DNA of 58,229 nucleotides from Psychrobacter piscatorii (GCF_001444505.1 NZ_LNDJ01000035.1:1-58229), one strand, 5' to 3'. Positions 19,184-28,664 are shown, counted from the first letter of the stretch. Numbers and translations are program-made. Notes: a model not told the origin generated them from the letters alone.

Positions 19184-19270
19184 TGGTACCAGTGGTCGGA
19201 CTCGAACCGACACGCTTTTAAAGGCAACGGATTTTGAATCCGTCATGTCTACCAATTCCATCACACTGGC
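19184..19270 (-). tRNA. tRNA-Leu (anticodon CAA)
   Basis: An 87-nt class II tRNA with encoded CCA. The acceptor stem is GCCAGTG/CACTGGT, with one G-U pair at the first position. The anticodon loop TTCAAAA gives CAA, which reads UUG. The T loop is GGTTCGAGTCC, and the variable arm is long, as expected for leucine. It is similar in layout to E. coli leuX. Confidence 0.95.
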
Positions 19271-19334
19271 ATGTTAGAAGATAATGTCTATTAAATAAAT
19301 ATTATCGAATTGGGCTACAGGGTTAACTCTGTAT

Positions 19335-19371
19335 AGGCTGCGTATTATAGCAGCCTATTTTTCTTCGTCAA
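19335..19371 (-). promoter_or_regulatory. Sigma-70 promoter of tRNA-Leu with an inverted repeat around the -10
   Basis: On the minus strand: -35 TTGACG (19371-19366), 16-nt spacer, -10 TATAAT (19349-19344) and a GC-rich discriminator typical of stable-RNA promoters. A perfect 7-bp inverted repeat AGGCTGC/GCAGCCT (19335-19341 and 19350-19356) brackets the -10. The tRNA begins about 65 nt downstream, so a processed 5' leader is expected. Confidence 0.85.
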
Positions 19372-19402
19372 GAATTATTTAATATTAATTCAAAAAAATA
19401 TT

Positions 19403-20176
19403 TTATCCTACAAAAGCACGCTCAACCGCGTAGTCTGCTTGTACACCCATACGCGGTGAAACGGTTAGACCAAAGTCATCCAAAATGGCTGAAACTTCAG
19501 CATTAAACGGCATGCTACCGCAGATCATGACACGATCGTCGTCTTTATTCATCGGTGGTAAGCCGATATCTTCGAATAATTTACCAGACTTCATCAAGTC
19601 TGTGACTCGGCCTTGGTTTCTAAACTCTTCACGAGTGACAGTCGGGTAGTAGATGAACTTTTCGCGGAACCATTCACCAAAGATTTCATCATTCGGCAGC
19701 TCATTTTCGAACATGCCGCGATACGCCAAATCATGGACGTGACGGACACCATGTACTAGGATGACTTTATCAAAGCGCTCATATACTTCAGGGTCACGTG
19801 CCAATGCCAAGAAAGGGGCAAGTCCGGTACCTGTTGACAGCATATATAGATGCTTGCCCGGCAGTAGATCGTCTAATACCAATGTACCTGTCGGTTTTTT
19901 GCTGACCAATAGCTCATCGCCTACTTTGATGTGCTGTAAGCGTGAGGTGAGAGGGCCGTCTTGCACTTTGATAGAAAAGAACTCCAACTGGTCTTCGTAA
20001 TTAGGGCTGGCAATCGAATAAGCACGCAACAGTGGTCTACCGTCGACAACAAGACCAATCATCGCAAATTCGCCATTACGAAAGCGTAAGCCATCGTCAC
20101 GAGTGGTTTTGATACTAAATAGAGAGTCATTCCAATGATGAACCTCTGTGACCGTTTCGGTGCGAAGTTTTGACAT
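19403..20176 (-). CDS. fpr: Ferredoxin/flavodoxin-NADP(+) reductase
   Basis: A 257-residue FAD enzyme moving electrons between NADPH and ferredoxin or flavodoxin. The FAD site is RAYSIASP (about 51-58), the NADP site begins STGTGLAPF (about 114-122), and the chain ends VERAFVG, as in subclass I bacterial Fpr. The ATG follows GAGGA at good spacing. In Pseudomonas fpr is induced by redox stress through a divergent LysR gene; here no such regulator is adjacent. Confidence 0.93.
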   Translation of the reverse strand: MSKLRTETVTEVHHWNDSLFSIKTTRDDGLRFRNGEFAMIGLVVDGRPLLRAYSIASPNYEDQLEFFSIKVQDGPLTSRLQHIKVGDELLVSKKPTGTLVLDDLLPGKHLYMLSTGTGLAPFLALARDPEVYERFDKVILVHGVRHVHDLAYRGMFENELPNDEIFGEWFREKFIYYPTVTREEFRNQGRVTDLMKSGKLFEDIGLPPMNKDDDRVMICGSMPFNAEVSAILDDFGLTVSPRMGVQADYAVERAFVG

Positions 20177-20603
20177 AAAGTCCTCGTTAATTAATAGGTT
20201 GCTATCGGTGTCATTAGGTTTAAATACGTATTAAATCAAAATTTTCAATGATAGATTAAAAAATATAAAAACCTATCAGTATTCTAATAGTTATCGAAAA
20301 AGCTGAATGTTAAAACGTACCTACCGTAAAATTCAATAATCAGGTTTATCTATCAGCCGATAGGGCTGTAGACTATTTTTCTTGCATGTTAAATCATCAG
20401 TATTGATAAGAGGAGTTACAGATAAGCCAAATGTAAAAGACTCTCATCAAAAAATTTCTTGCACATGATATCAAACTTTAAAGTAAAAATCCGTCTAGCT
20501 GCTACCCATCAGCATGATAAAATGGAATATCGTTAGTGAGTAATTTTGTATCATTTGGCCGAATTGTCTAAAAAGAACCGTTTTTTATTACTGGAGCTGC
20601 TCT
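20177..20603. other. Divergent fpr-trmO intergenic region
   Basis: About 430 bp, AT-rich, holding the promoters of both flanking genes. I could not pick a convincing -35/-10 pair or any hairpin. No coding frame with a ribosome binding site. Confidence 0.4.
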
Positions 20604-21461
20604 ATGTCTGATGACAATATGTCTTTAGATAACTCTCACCACGTCCCAATCATTGGCTACCATCGTGCGCCGCTGTCACAGAAATTTGGCGCGCCGAGGC
20701 AGCCAAATTTGGTCGCATTGACCAGCGTGATTGAAATGATTGCGCCTTACGATACACCGGCGGCGTTTGATGGTTTAGAAGCATTTAGCCATATATGGGT
20801 CAGCTGGCAGTTTCATCATAATTATCGCCATAAAGACAATCAACAAGCCAATAGTGGCTTTCGGGCGCAAGTTCGCCCGCCAAGATTGGGTGGCAACCAA
20901 AAGATTGGCGTATTTGCCAGTCGCAGTATGTATCGTCCATCAGAGCTGGGACTGTCCGTCGTCAAACTTGAGCGTATTGAGATAGTACAAGGCCGTGTGC
21001 TACTTATCATCAAGGGTGCTGATATGATAGATGGCACGCCCATCATCGATATCAAGCCGTACGTAGCTTATAGCGACGTGCTTCTGGATGCAAAAAGTGG
21101 ATTTGCGCCAATTGCGCCAGTATTGTTAGATGTGGTGATGACAGAGGCGGCTTACGAACAATTTATGCTGCTAGCAAGCGTAGCAGAGCCTGCTGAAGTC
21201 AGTAATAATGATGCAAGCCATAGCTCTATAAAGAGTGTACCGAAAAGTGCTACAGTTGCTTCGATGGTCGAGCACATACAAAGTCAATTGCTAATCTCTG
21301 ATATCGATGTTATCAAAGCGCTAATTGCGCAAGATCCAAGGCCTGCATACCGCCGCAGAGAGAAAGAAACCTCATTTATCATGCGCTATAAGTCTGTTGA
21401 TGTGAGCTTTTGGCTGATAGACTCAGGACAGTTGCAAATAACAGCGGTAGTGGCAATATAA
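20604..21461 (+). CDS. trmO: tRNA (t6A37) N6-methyltransferase TrmO
   Basis: A 285-residue member of the TsaA/YaeB family that methylates N6-threonylcarbamoyladenosine at position 37 of tRNA-Thr using S-adenosylmethionine. The N-terminal beta-barrel motifs are visible: GYHRAPLSQKFGAPRQPNL, the segment FSHIWVSWQFH, and GVFASRSMYRPSELGLSVV. The C-terminal part has the usual DPRPAYRR. GGAG precedes the ATG. About 60 nt separate it from gspE on the same strand. Confidence 0.92.
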   Translation: MSDDNMSLDNSHHVPIIGYHRAPLSQKFGAPRQPNLVALTSVIEMIAPYDTPAAFDGLEAFSHIWVSWQFHHNYRHKDNQQANSGFRAQVRPPRLGGNQKIGVFASRSMYRPSELGLSVVKLERIEIVQGRVLLIIKGADMIDGTPIIDIKPYVAYSDVLLDAKSGFAPIAPVLLDVVMTEAAYEQFMLLASVAEPAEVSNNDASHSSIKSVPKSATVASMVEHIQSQLLISDIDVIKALIAQDPRPAYRRREKETSFIMRYKSVDVSFWLIDSGQLQITAVVAI

Positions 21462-21519
21462 GTGATATGAATCGATAGCATGTTTGTCAACGTACCCCAA
21501 ACAATAAAAGAAGAAAAAT

Positions 21520-23307
21520 ATGGCTGCTCAGAATTATTCGATAGTGATTGATTTACGCTGGTGCCTAGATGAATTATTGGCAGATAAAGTCATCGATCAA
21601 CGTGGCTATAATTTGGTAATCACCAGCCGCCGAAACAAAGCGCAGCATCCATTGCTGACGATTAGTGAGTTTGGCTTGCCCAATGGCCATGCCCTCGATA
21701 GTAACTCTGATAATAAGTTGACGCTGGCATGGCTAAATCAGTGGCTAGCGGCCAAAGCAGACATGCCACTCGTTCGTATTGATCCATTAAAAGTTGACGT
21801 CCCGGCAGTGACGCAGCTGATGTCTTTTGAATATGCACGCTCACAGTATATTTTGCCCATTGAGGTCACTTTAGATGAAGTGGTCATCGGGACAGATCAG
21901 CCTTTTTATACCGATTGGCACTCAAATATCGAAAAGCTAATCAAGTCAAAAAGCTATCGCACGGTTTATATCAATCCTGAGCAAATCAATCGCTACCGCC
22001 AAGAGTTCTATCAAGTCACGCAAGCAATAGCAGGGGCAAATAGTGTTCACAAACGTGCTGCGGCTGATGTTACTAATGTCGAAGCATTGCTGCAATTGGG
22101 TGACAACACCAACCCTGATGCCAATGACCAGCATATCGTCAGAGTCGTTGATTGGCTCTTACAGTATGCTTTTGAGCAGCGTGCCAGTGATATCCATTTG
22201 GAGCCGCGCCGTGAGACGGGAAAAGTGCGTTTTCGTATTGATGGCGTGCTGCATACTGTGTACGAGATGCCACTCGCGATTATCGTGGCAGTGACGGCAC
22301 GTATCAAAATCTTAGGGCGTCTGAACGTTGCAGAAAAACGTAAGCCGCAAGATGGTCGACTAAAAACGCGTACGCCGAAAGGGCTAGAGACTGAGCTACG
22401 TCTCTCTACCATGCCCACTGCCTTTGGTGAAAAGCTGGTCATGCGGGTTTTTGACCCTGAAGTGCTCGTGCGCTCGTTCGCGCAGCTTGGTCTGTCGGGT
22501 AAGCAGCTTGAGACGTGGCATGAGCTGACCGCAAATCCCAACGGCATTATTTTGGTCACGGGCCCAACCGGATCAGGTAAAACCACCACCCTTTATAGCA
22601 CGCTCAAGCAGCTAGCCACTGAGCAGGTGAATGTTTGTACGATTGAAGACCCCATTGAGATGATCGAGCCTGCCTTCAACCAAATGCAGGTCAACCCAGG
22701 TGTCGATTTGTACTTTGCGGATGGTATTCGCTCCCTGATGCGTCAGGATCCTGACATCATTATGGTTGGGGAGATTCGGGATGCAGAAACAGCAAATATG
22801 GCAGTACAAGCCTCACTGACGGGGCACTTGGTACTCTCGACCTTGCATACCAATGACGCACCAAGTTCCATCACTCGTCTGCATGATTTAGGTATCCAGC
22901 CTTTTTTGACCTCAGCGACTATATTAGGCGTCATGGCGCAGCGCTTGCTACGAACGCTATGTACGCACTGCAAACAAGCTGTGGACGTCACCGTAGATAG
23001 TGAGAGTGCCATCCAATGGCAAGAGCTTGTTCAGCCTTGGCGCGCGCCAGTACCCACACAGATTTATACCGCGCAAGGCTGCGAGCACTGTCGACATACT
23101 GGCTATCAAGGACGAGTCGGACTCTATGAGATTATGCCTTTATCCAATGAGTTAAAAAAATTGGTCGCTGCCGATGCCAATTTAGACGTACTTAAGCAAC
23201 AGGCATACCGCGAAGGGGTGCAACCCTTACGTGTCTCTGGTGCAAAACGCGTGAGTGAAGGGGTGACGACGATAGAAGAGGTGATGCGTGTGGTGCCGCT
23301 ACATTAG
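21520..23307 (+). CDS. gspE: Type II secretion ATPase GspE
   Basis: A 595-residue cytoplasmic ATPase that drives pseudopilus assembly. It has an N-terminal GspE/MshE domain, then the hexamerising ATPase with Walker A GPTGSGKT (348-355), Asp box near 375 and Walker B region ending VGEIRDAETA (416-425). The zinc site has Cys481, Cys484, Cys521 and Cys524; the Cys-metal loop favours GspE/PilB over PilT. It is not next to other secretion genes, but gspHIJK lies 2 kb downstream, which favours GspE over the pilus ATPase PilB. The ribosome binding site is weak (AGAAGAA). Confidence 0.88.
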   Translation: MAAQNYSIVIDLRWCLDELLADKVIDQRGYNLVITSRRNKAQHPLLTISEFGLPNGHALDSNSDNKLTLAWLNQWLAAKADMPLVRIDPLKVDVPAVTQLMSFEYARSQYILPIEVTLDEVVIGTDQPFYTDWHSNIEKLIKSKSYRTVYINPEQINRYRQEFYQVTQAIAGANSVHKRAAADVTNVEALLQLGDNTNPDANDQHIVRVVDWLLQYAFEQRASDIHLEPRRETGKVRFRIDGVLHTVYEMPLAIIVAVTARIKILGRLNVAEKRKPQDGRLKTRTPKGLETELRLSTMPTAFGEKLVMRVFDPEVLVRSFAQLGLSGKQLETWHELTANPNGIILVTGPTGSGKTTTLYSTLKQLATEQVNVCTIEDPIEMIEPAFNQMQVNPGVDLYFADGIRSLMRQDPDIIMVGEIRDAETANMAVQASLTGHLVLSTLHTNDAPSSITRLHDLGIQPFLTSATILGVMAQRLLRTLCTHCKQAVDVTVDSESAIQWQELVQPWRAPVPTQIYTAQGCEHCRHTGYQGRVGLYEIMPLSNELKKLVAADANLDVLKQQAYREGVQPLRVSGAKRVSEGVTTIEEVMRVVPLH

Positions 23308-23481
23308 TATGAGGTATTTACAAACCAGATTATCAACAATAGCCACACCTAAATATTGCTGTGTTTGACTATAGCGATATTTTCTCGACTTGAAAATATA
23401 AGTCTTTAGAGCAATCAACACACTAACGAATGTTAAATTCCAATAACTTTTACTGATACTGTTCCAACAACGAGATTATTT

Positions 23482-24270
23482 ATGTTTACAGATACACATT
23501 GCCACCTCAACCGCTTAGATCTAACCAAATATGATGGCCAGTTGTCCGGCGCGATTGACGCCATGAAAACGGCTAATGTCACTCGCGCGATGGCGATCAT
23601 GTGTGATTTTGCTGAATATGATGAGATTGTCAATATTGTCAGCACCTATAGTGACGAGACGCTAAATCTAGGGATGAGTGTCGGTATTCATCCTTGTGAA
23701 GACATTGATATATTACAATCAGCGACAGTAGAGCGTTTGATAGAAACGGCCAAAGCGGATCATGTGTGGGCAATTGGAGAGACAGGACTCGATTATTACT
23801 GGTCAACAGAAAACAAAAAAGAGCAGCAAGCCAGCCTTGCGCGTCATATTCATGTCAGTCAGCAACTAAAAAAGCCACTCGTCATCCATATGCGTGATGC
23901 CAAAGAAGACACGATTGATATTCTAAAAAGTGAAGGTGCGGAGCATGGCATCATTCATTGTTTTACTGAAGATTGGGAGACAGCGAAGCGCGTGCTAGAT
24001 CTAGGGTTTTATATCTCATTCTCAGGTATCGTGAGTTTTAAGAGCGCGCAAGACATCAAAGATGCAGCTCAAAAAATGCCTAGAGACAGAATACTCATTG
24101 AAACTGACAGTCCATACTTGGCGCCAGTCCCCAAACGCGGTAGACCAAACGAGCCTGCATATGTTCCCTACGTGGCAAACTGTATCGCAGACATGTATGG
24201 ATGTAGTAGCGAGGAAGTCGGTGCACTGACGGCAAAAAACTTTGAAAATTTACTGGCACAGTATCATTAA
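23482..24270 (+). CDS. tatD: TatD-family metal-dependent DNase
   Basis: A 262-residue TIM-barrel metal-dependent hydrolase. Metal ligands are seen in DTHCHLNRLD (residues 4-13), GETGLDYYW (the Glu ligand), VIHMRDA, IIHCFTE and IETDSPYLAPVPKRGRPNEP-like segments. TatD proteins are 3'-5' nucleases, linked to DNA repair and cell-death DNA processing. No signal peptide. It lies between gspE and a TetR gene on the same strand with 170-230 nt gaps, so co-transcription is uncertain. Confidence 0.93.
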   Translation: MFTDTHCHLNRLDLTKYDGQLSGAIDAMKTANVTRAMAIMCDFAEYDEIVNIVSTYSDETLNLGMSVGIHPCEDIDILQSATVERLIETAKADHVWAIGETGLDYYWSTENKKEQQASLARHIHVSQQLKKPLVIHMRDAKEDTIDILKSEGAEHGIIHCFTEDWETAKRVLDLGFYISFSGIVSFKSAQDIKDAAQKMPRDRILIETDSPYLAPVPKRGRPNEPAYVPYVANCIADMYGCSSEEVGALTAKNFENLLAQYH

Positions 24271-24504
24271 AATGGTTATGCTATGACCACTCAGTCATTT
24301 ATTTGATAGTCTTGTGGTTCAATCCCCTTAGGTATGTATCACACTAAATATAGCCACCTGATTATCAATGACTATTTAGCAAACATAAGCATATTCCCTT
24401 TTGTGGTCCTCGAGCAGTCTTGGTACAGTCTCATACTTTCATTGCCGATGTACTGCCGTAAATGATGGTTGTATGCTTAATCTTGTCATGTTTTAGGAGA
24501 GATT

Positions 24505-25188
24505 ATGAGTCGTCAGCATCAGTTTAAGGCACGAGAAGAAAATATCTTAGCGATGGCAGAGCAATTGCTACTTGAGTCAGGCGATGGTGATATTACTTTG
24601 GACAGTTTGGCAGATCAGCTCGACTTGGCTAAAGGCACGCTATATAAGCATTTTTCTAGCAAAGATGAGCTTTATCTGCGTATTATTATCCGCTACGAAG
24701 AGCAGCTATTTGATATCAACCGTATTGATGACTGCCCATCGGCAGGCGTTGCCCGCATGATTTTTCAGCAGCTATTTAATCCGCAAAAAGCCATGCTATT
24801 GAATCAAATCGAAGAGCGTCTGGCAGCATCGGTCACTGGTCTGAATCGCTTATTTGGCGAGTTGTATGATATTCGTCGCCAGCGTATGAAGCGCTTGATT
24901 GATATTATCAGTGCTTATCTGAAAGACGAGCATAGTAGTCTGAGTACTCGCGATTATTTATCTTCTATTTGGGCGATGGGTCAAGGCGGTGCGGGTCTAC
25001 TAAACTCAAGCTTTTATCAGCGTTATTTGGGTCGACGTGACACCTTGCGCTACGCCTTTGTTCAGCAAATGCTAGAATTGCCGAGTCATTATCCTGCCGA
25101 AGATGAAGAGGTGATGGATGAGGATATGCAAGAGTTGGTCGAGCAAATCGATACAGAATCAGAAGAGCATCGCAATACCAATTATTAG
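24505..25188 (+). CDS. TetR-family regulator
   Basis: A 227-residue regulator. An N-terminal helix-turn-helix occupies about 9-55 (ITLDSLADQLDLAKGTLYKHF), followed by an all-helical ligand domain and an acidic C-terminal tail rich in Glu and Asp. AGGAG precedes the ATG. It lies between tatD and the gspHIJK genes; its targets are unknown, and no divergent partner gene points to them. Confidence 0.88.
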   Translation: MSRQHQFKAREENILAMAEQLLLESGDGDITLDSLADQLDLAKGTLYKHFSSKDELYLRIIIRYEEQLFDINRIDDCPSAGVARMIFQQLFNPQKAMLLNQIEERLAASVTGLNRLFGELYDIRRQRMKRLIDIISAYLKDEHSSLSTRDYLSSIWAMGQGGAGLLNSSFYQRYLGRRDTLRYAFVQQMLELPSHYPAEDEEVMDEDMQELVEQIDTESEEHRNTNY

Positions 25189-25354
25189 AATGTCGACTGA
25201 TTTTCGATGTCATTGATTATTTAGTGTTACGTGTTGTCATACCTGATATGGCAGCACGTCAAAATGTATCTTTCAATGTATCTTTCTTAGCGTTCATAAA
25301 AATGAACGTTATCACCCTATATACAAAACTGAATTACAGGCTTATAGGTGCAAT

Positions 25355-26194
25355 ATGCCGGTCACTGTCAAGACTCAGTCCAGCTCAGCGGTCAATTGCC
25401 CTTTAGCCATCGTTGGTCAAACGCCAGTCGGTCAAACACCTTGTCCAAATCGCTTTGGTATTTTAGCTACATCGTCTGATTGTAGTTGTCTCTCTTTATC
25501 AAGTAATGCATGTCCCTCACAACATACCTCATCAATAAGCAGTCATAAGCAAAGTGGTTTTACGCTGGTTGAAATCGTGGTAGTGGTGGTGATTCTATCT
25601 ATATTTGCTGGCATGATGAGTCTGTCTGTCGGCAGTAGTGACTCTCGCAAAAACCGTGCCTTTTATGAACACCTCACTGATTCACTGAGCTACGTCCGTT
25701 TACTATCAGCTGAGCGTATGCAGCCGATGGGCTTGCGTTTGCAGGCAGATAAGCAGGGGCAGGTAACGCCTGTAATTGTTACTTTATCGAATCCTTATAT
25801 TGCCTATCAAACGGCTGATATTTCAGTAGGTAACAGGGACAGCCAGCCAAAGAACGCAATGGAGCTGTCTGCTGATTTGAGCAGTATGTCAGGCTCTACT
25901 GGAGAGACGCAGCCAACACCGAGCTGGGAGGTTGAGTCAGAGGTTAGCTTGCCTGAGCTGCCTGCTGGCGTTAGTATCAGAGTGCAGAGCTTGGATGCTA
26001 GTAATTCAGCGAGTACAGGACAGACGCAAACGCTACAGCCTTGGTTTAGTAATCAAAGCGTGCCGCAGGTATTATGGTTTGGTACGGGCCAAGCGACGCC
26101 TGTCACCATCGAAGTGATTCATGATTCGCGTCTGGTGGGTGAGGTGATTACGATAATGCCCGATGGTAGTATGATGATAGGGCAGGGATTATAG
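25355..26194 (+). CDS. gspH: Type II secretion minor pseudopilin GspH with an extended leader
   Basis: A 279-residue prepilin. The prepilin peptidase site is SG/FTLVEI with cleavage after Gly68 and Glu at +5, followed by a hydrophobic N-terminal helix. The mature part is Ser/Thr/Gln-rich with a beta-rich globular end. GspH forms part of the pseudopilus tip with GspI, GspJ and GspK. The leader is 68 residues long, far beyond the usual 6-25, and has five Cys and a repeated VGQTP. No later ATG, GTG or TTG start lies before the cleavage site, and the ATG is preceded by AGGTG, so the long leader appears real. The stop overlaps the gspI start by one base. Confidence 0.82.
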   Translation: MPVTVKTQSSSAVNCPLAIVGQTPVGQTPCPNRFGILATSSDCSCLSLSSNACPSQHTSSISSHKQSGFTLVEIVVVVVILSIFAGMMSLSVGSSDSRKNRAFYEHLTDSLSYVRLLSAERMQPMGLRLQADKQGQVTPVIVTLSNPYIAYQTADISVGNRDSQPKNAMELSADLSSMSGSTGETQPTPSWEVESEVSLPELPAGVSIRVQSLDASNSASTGQTQTLQPWFSNQSVPQVLWFGTGQATPVTIEVIHDSRLVGEVITIMPDGSMMIGQGL

Positions 26195-26697
26195 TGAATA
26201 AGTTGTCCAGATATTCTGCGACGAAGGCTCAGCCTACGTCTCTCAAATCTATGTCTCTCAAGTCTGGGCGCGAGAGTGGCTTTACCTTAATTGAGGTAAT
26301 GGTTGCCTTAGCTATTTTGGCAGTAGTGGCCGTCGCGGCGAGCCGTGCTAGCAGTGCGTACTTGAAATCGGTTGATATATTGCGCACCCGCACGCTTGCT
26401 CATTTTGTCGCACAAAATGCCGCTGCTGATTTACGTATTCAAGACACATGGTTGACCGCCAACCGTACCCAAACGATTAATGCTCAAGGGCGTGACTGGC
26501 AAATAGTCATGACTGTCGGTGATGCCATCACACCTGCACTAAAACAAGTAAATATCGCAGTGGCGCCTATCATAGACGGACAGGCAGGCACGTCGGTCAC
26601 TGATATTAGTGTCATGCTAAGCAATGCCGACCAAGATACGGGCAGTTTAGATTTAAGTAGTGAAAGTAGTATCGGACAAGCAGGGGGCGGCTTGTGA
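26194..26697 (+). CDS. gspI: Type II secretion minor pseudopilin GspI
   Basis: A 167-residue prepilin starting with GTG, overlapping the gspH stop by one base (TAGTG), with AGGG upstream. Cleavage is expected after Gly29 in ESG/FTLIEVMVALAIL, with Glu at +5. The small size and the position between gspH and gspJ identify it as GspI. The C-terminus is Ser/Gly-rich. It overlaps gspJ by four bases, implying translational coupling. Confidence 0.87.
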   Translation: MNKLSRYSATKAQPTSLKSMSLKSGRESGFTLIEVMVALAILAVVAVAASRASSAYLKSVDILRTRTLAHFVAQNAAADLRIQDTWLTANRTQTINAQGRDWQIVMTVGDAITPALKQVNIAVAPIIDGQAGTSVTDISVMLSNADQDTGSLDLSSESSIGQAGGGL

Positions 26698-27548
26698 GTA
26701 TGAAACTACAGCGCGGGTTTACGCTGCTTGAGCTGATGGTTGCTATGGCAATATTTGCCATGTTGGCAGTCGCAGGCTGGCAAGTATTTGACAGTGTCAA
26801 CCGCGCGCGTGAGCGAGCACAGTTCCATGCTGATAATTTGGCCGTACTACAATACGCTTATCTACAACTGCAGCAAGACATGGCACAAGTGATTCCTTAT
26901 CAAGCGCCTAGTACTCAGAATATTGGTGCGGCAAATAACAGTACAAACGACAGTACAGACAACAATAACCAAGCAGGCGAGCAAAAAAATGAAATAGCAC
27001 CTGAGCCTTTTATGAGGGTAGAGGGTGAGCGTGTCAGCTTTGTACGCTTTGCTGATCCTGATCCACGTTATCAAAGCAGCACTAGTCTCCAGCATATTGA
27101 ATATATTATTGCAGATGAGCGCCTGATACGTCGTCAATATACCAGTCTTGAAGATGGGCGCGATAGCGTCAGTTTAGACAGTGTATTATTAGAAGGCGTT
27201 ACTGCTGGGCGTTGGCAAGCCTATTTGCCAGAGCTGAGCACCAAATTTCCAAGCGATGATGTCAATAATAGTAGCAATACAAATATAGCATTGGGGCAAG
27301 CAGCGAATACAGCGGGTGCTAAGCCCGATGTTGTTTTGCTACCGAAAGGGATTGCCGTCAACTTTATTTATCAAGACATGCCTATTACTTGGCAGTGGGC
27401 CCTAGCGCCACAACCAATACCCCGTAGTAGCGCAAAGGCTGCCAATAGCAACGATAGTAATAATGATAATAGCAGCGACAATAATAATGGTAGTGACAGT
27501 AACAGCGGTAGTAATACAGATAATAGCAGTGTGGGAAACAGTAATTGA
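26694..27548 (+). CDS. gspJ: Type II secretion minor pseudopilin GspJ
   Basis: A 284-residue prepilin. The GTG at 26694 overlaps the gspI stop and has AGGGGG six bases before it; an ATG at 26700 is an alternative. Cleavage is after Gly8 in RG/FTLLELMVAMAIF, with Glu at +5. The globular domain carries the GspJ-like stretch VRFADPDPRYQSSTSLQHIEY with an Asn/Ser/Asp-rich insert (about 78-100). A C-terminal tail of about 40 residues is almost entirely Asn, Ser, Asp and Gly. Such a tail is unusual for a structural pseudopilin and may be an exposed flexible end. Confidence 0.87.
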   Translation: MSMKLQRGFTLLELMVAMAIFAMLAVAGWQVFDSVNRARERAQFHADNLAVLQYAYLQLQQDMAQVIPYQAPSTQNIGAANNSTNDSTDNNNQAGEQKNEIAPEPFMRVEGERVSFVRFADPDPRYQSSTSLQHIEYIIADERLIRRQYTSLEDGRDSVSLDSVLLEGVTAGRWQAYLPELSTKFPSDDVNNSSNTNIALGQAANTAGAKPDVVLLPKGIAVNFIYQDMPITWQWALAPQPIPRSSAKAANSNDSNNDNSSDNNNGSDSNSGSNTDNSSVGNSN

Positions 27549-27596
27549 GAAGGTAGTATTTAATATGCATCACTTGCTCAGCAACATAAGCTCTCT

Positions 27597-28643
27597 ATGT
27601 CAATAACAGCAAACTCTCAGCGCGGTGTGGCGCTACTCACTATCTTACTATTGGTGGTGAGTATCACTGTGGTTGCAGGCGCGATGCTTGCTAGCCAAAA
27701 AGTTGCGATTAGGCGTAGCGGATTATTGTTTGATCAAAATCAGCTATTGCAAGATATTGATGCTGGTCAGCAGTTAGCAGTGACGATGATTCGGGCGGAC
27801 AGCAAACTCAACGATACCGATAGTGAGCAAGATATTTGGGCACAGCCGATACCGCCATACACATTAGCAAACCATAGTGTCAGCATCGAGCTGCGTGATG
27901 AGGCGGGTCGTTTTAATATCAATAACTTATATCAAGGTGGCACGGTTGATACTGCTGCGCTAGAAGTTTTTCAGCGTCTCTTAACACAGTTGAATTTAGA
28001 ACCAGATATTGCCGTTGCCGTCCTCGATTGGCAAGATACGGACAGTGAAGTCTATCTAGATGGCGGTGATGAAAGTGCGGTATATTCTCAGCAGCGAAAC
28101 AGTTTAGTAGATAGCGCACTACCAAACCAGCCCTTTGTTAGCGTTGATCAGTTACAAGAGGTTCGAGGGGTGAGTGCAGAGGTGTTAGCGACACTACGAC
28201 CTTATCTGACGGCGGTTCCTTATTATTTGCCTATCAATATTAATACGGCAAGCCCTGCATTGCTTACCGCACTGATCGATGGCGCAACCAGTCAGCAGAT
28301 GCAAGGGATAGTCGACACGCGCAGTAAGCAAGCGCTCACGTCTATCGATGAGCTATGGCAACTGCCAATTTTGAGTGGCTTAGATGAAAAGCAGCGTGCA
28401 GCATTGACGCCTTTGTTGGCAGTTGATAGTCAAGCCTTCACAGCGCTTATTACCGCGAGTGATAATGCAACTGTCGGTCAGGCAAGACAGCGCTTTGCTA
28501 CCGTATTGATTAGAAAAAACGCAGTGAATGATAGTCAAGCCCCCAACGACACTAGTGGTAACAGTAGCGATGTCACTAGCGAAATGCCTAAAGAAGTCAA
28601 AGTGGTCACGCAGCGACTATGGGCATTTCGTCCTAGCTTTTGA
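27597..28643 (+). CDS. gspK: Type II secretion minor pseudopilin GspK
   Basis: A 348-residue prepilin at the pseudopilus tip. Cleavage is after Gly10 in SQRG/VALLTILLLV. As is typical of GspK there is no Glu at +5 (Thr instead). The large alpha domain includes LRDEAGRFNINNLYQ, and a later segment has PINVNTA-like NINTASPALL. The ribosome binding site is weak. A 13-codon frame at 27564-27605 with AAGG upstream overlaps the start, so translational coupling through a short leader peptide is conceivable. It ends 21 nt from a convergent TetR gene. Confidence 0.88.
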   Translation: MSITANSQRGVALLTILLLVVSITVVAGAMLASQKVAIRRSGLLFDQNQLLQDIDAGQQLAVTMIRADSKLNDTDSEQDIWAQPIPPYTLANHSVSIELRDEAGRFNINNLYQGGTVDTAALEVFQRLLTQLNLEPDIAVAVLDWQDTDSEVYLDGGDESAVYSQQRNSLVDSALPNQPFVSVDQLQEVRGVSAEVLATLRPYLTAVPYYLPININTASPALLTALIDGATSQQMQGIVDTRSKQALTSIDELWQLPILSGLDEKQRAALTPLLAVDSQAFTALITASDNATVGQARQRFATVLIRKNAVNDSQAPNDTSGNSSDVTSEMPKEVKVVTQRLWAFRPSF

Positions 28644-28664
28644 TGAATGGTAGTGTGCTTTTTA

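Noticed and set aside
22047..22589. 180-codon frame antisense to gspE
   Set aside because: Lies fully inside the well-supported ATPase gene and has no motifs.
27564..27605. 13-codon upstream frame overlapping gspK
   Set aside because: Binding site spacing is poor; mentioned under gspK only as a possibility.
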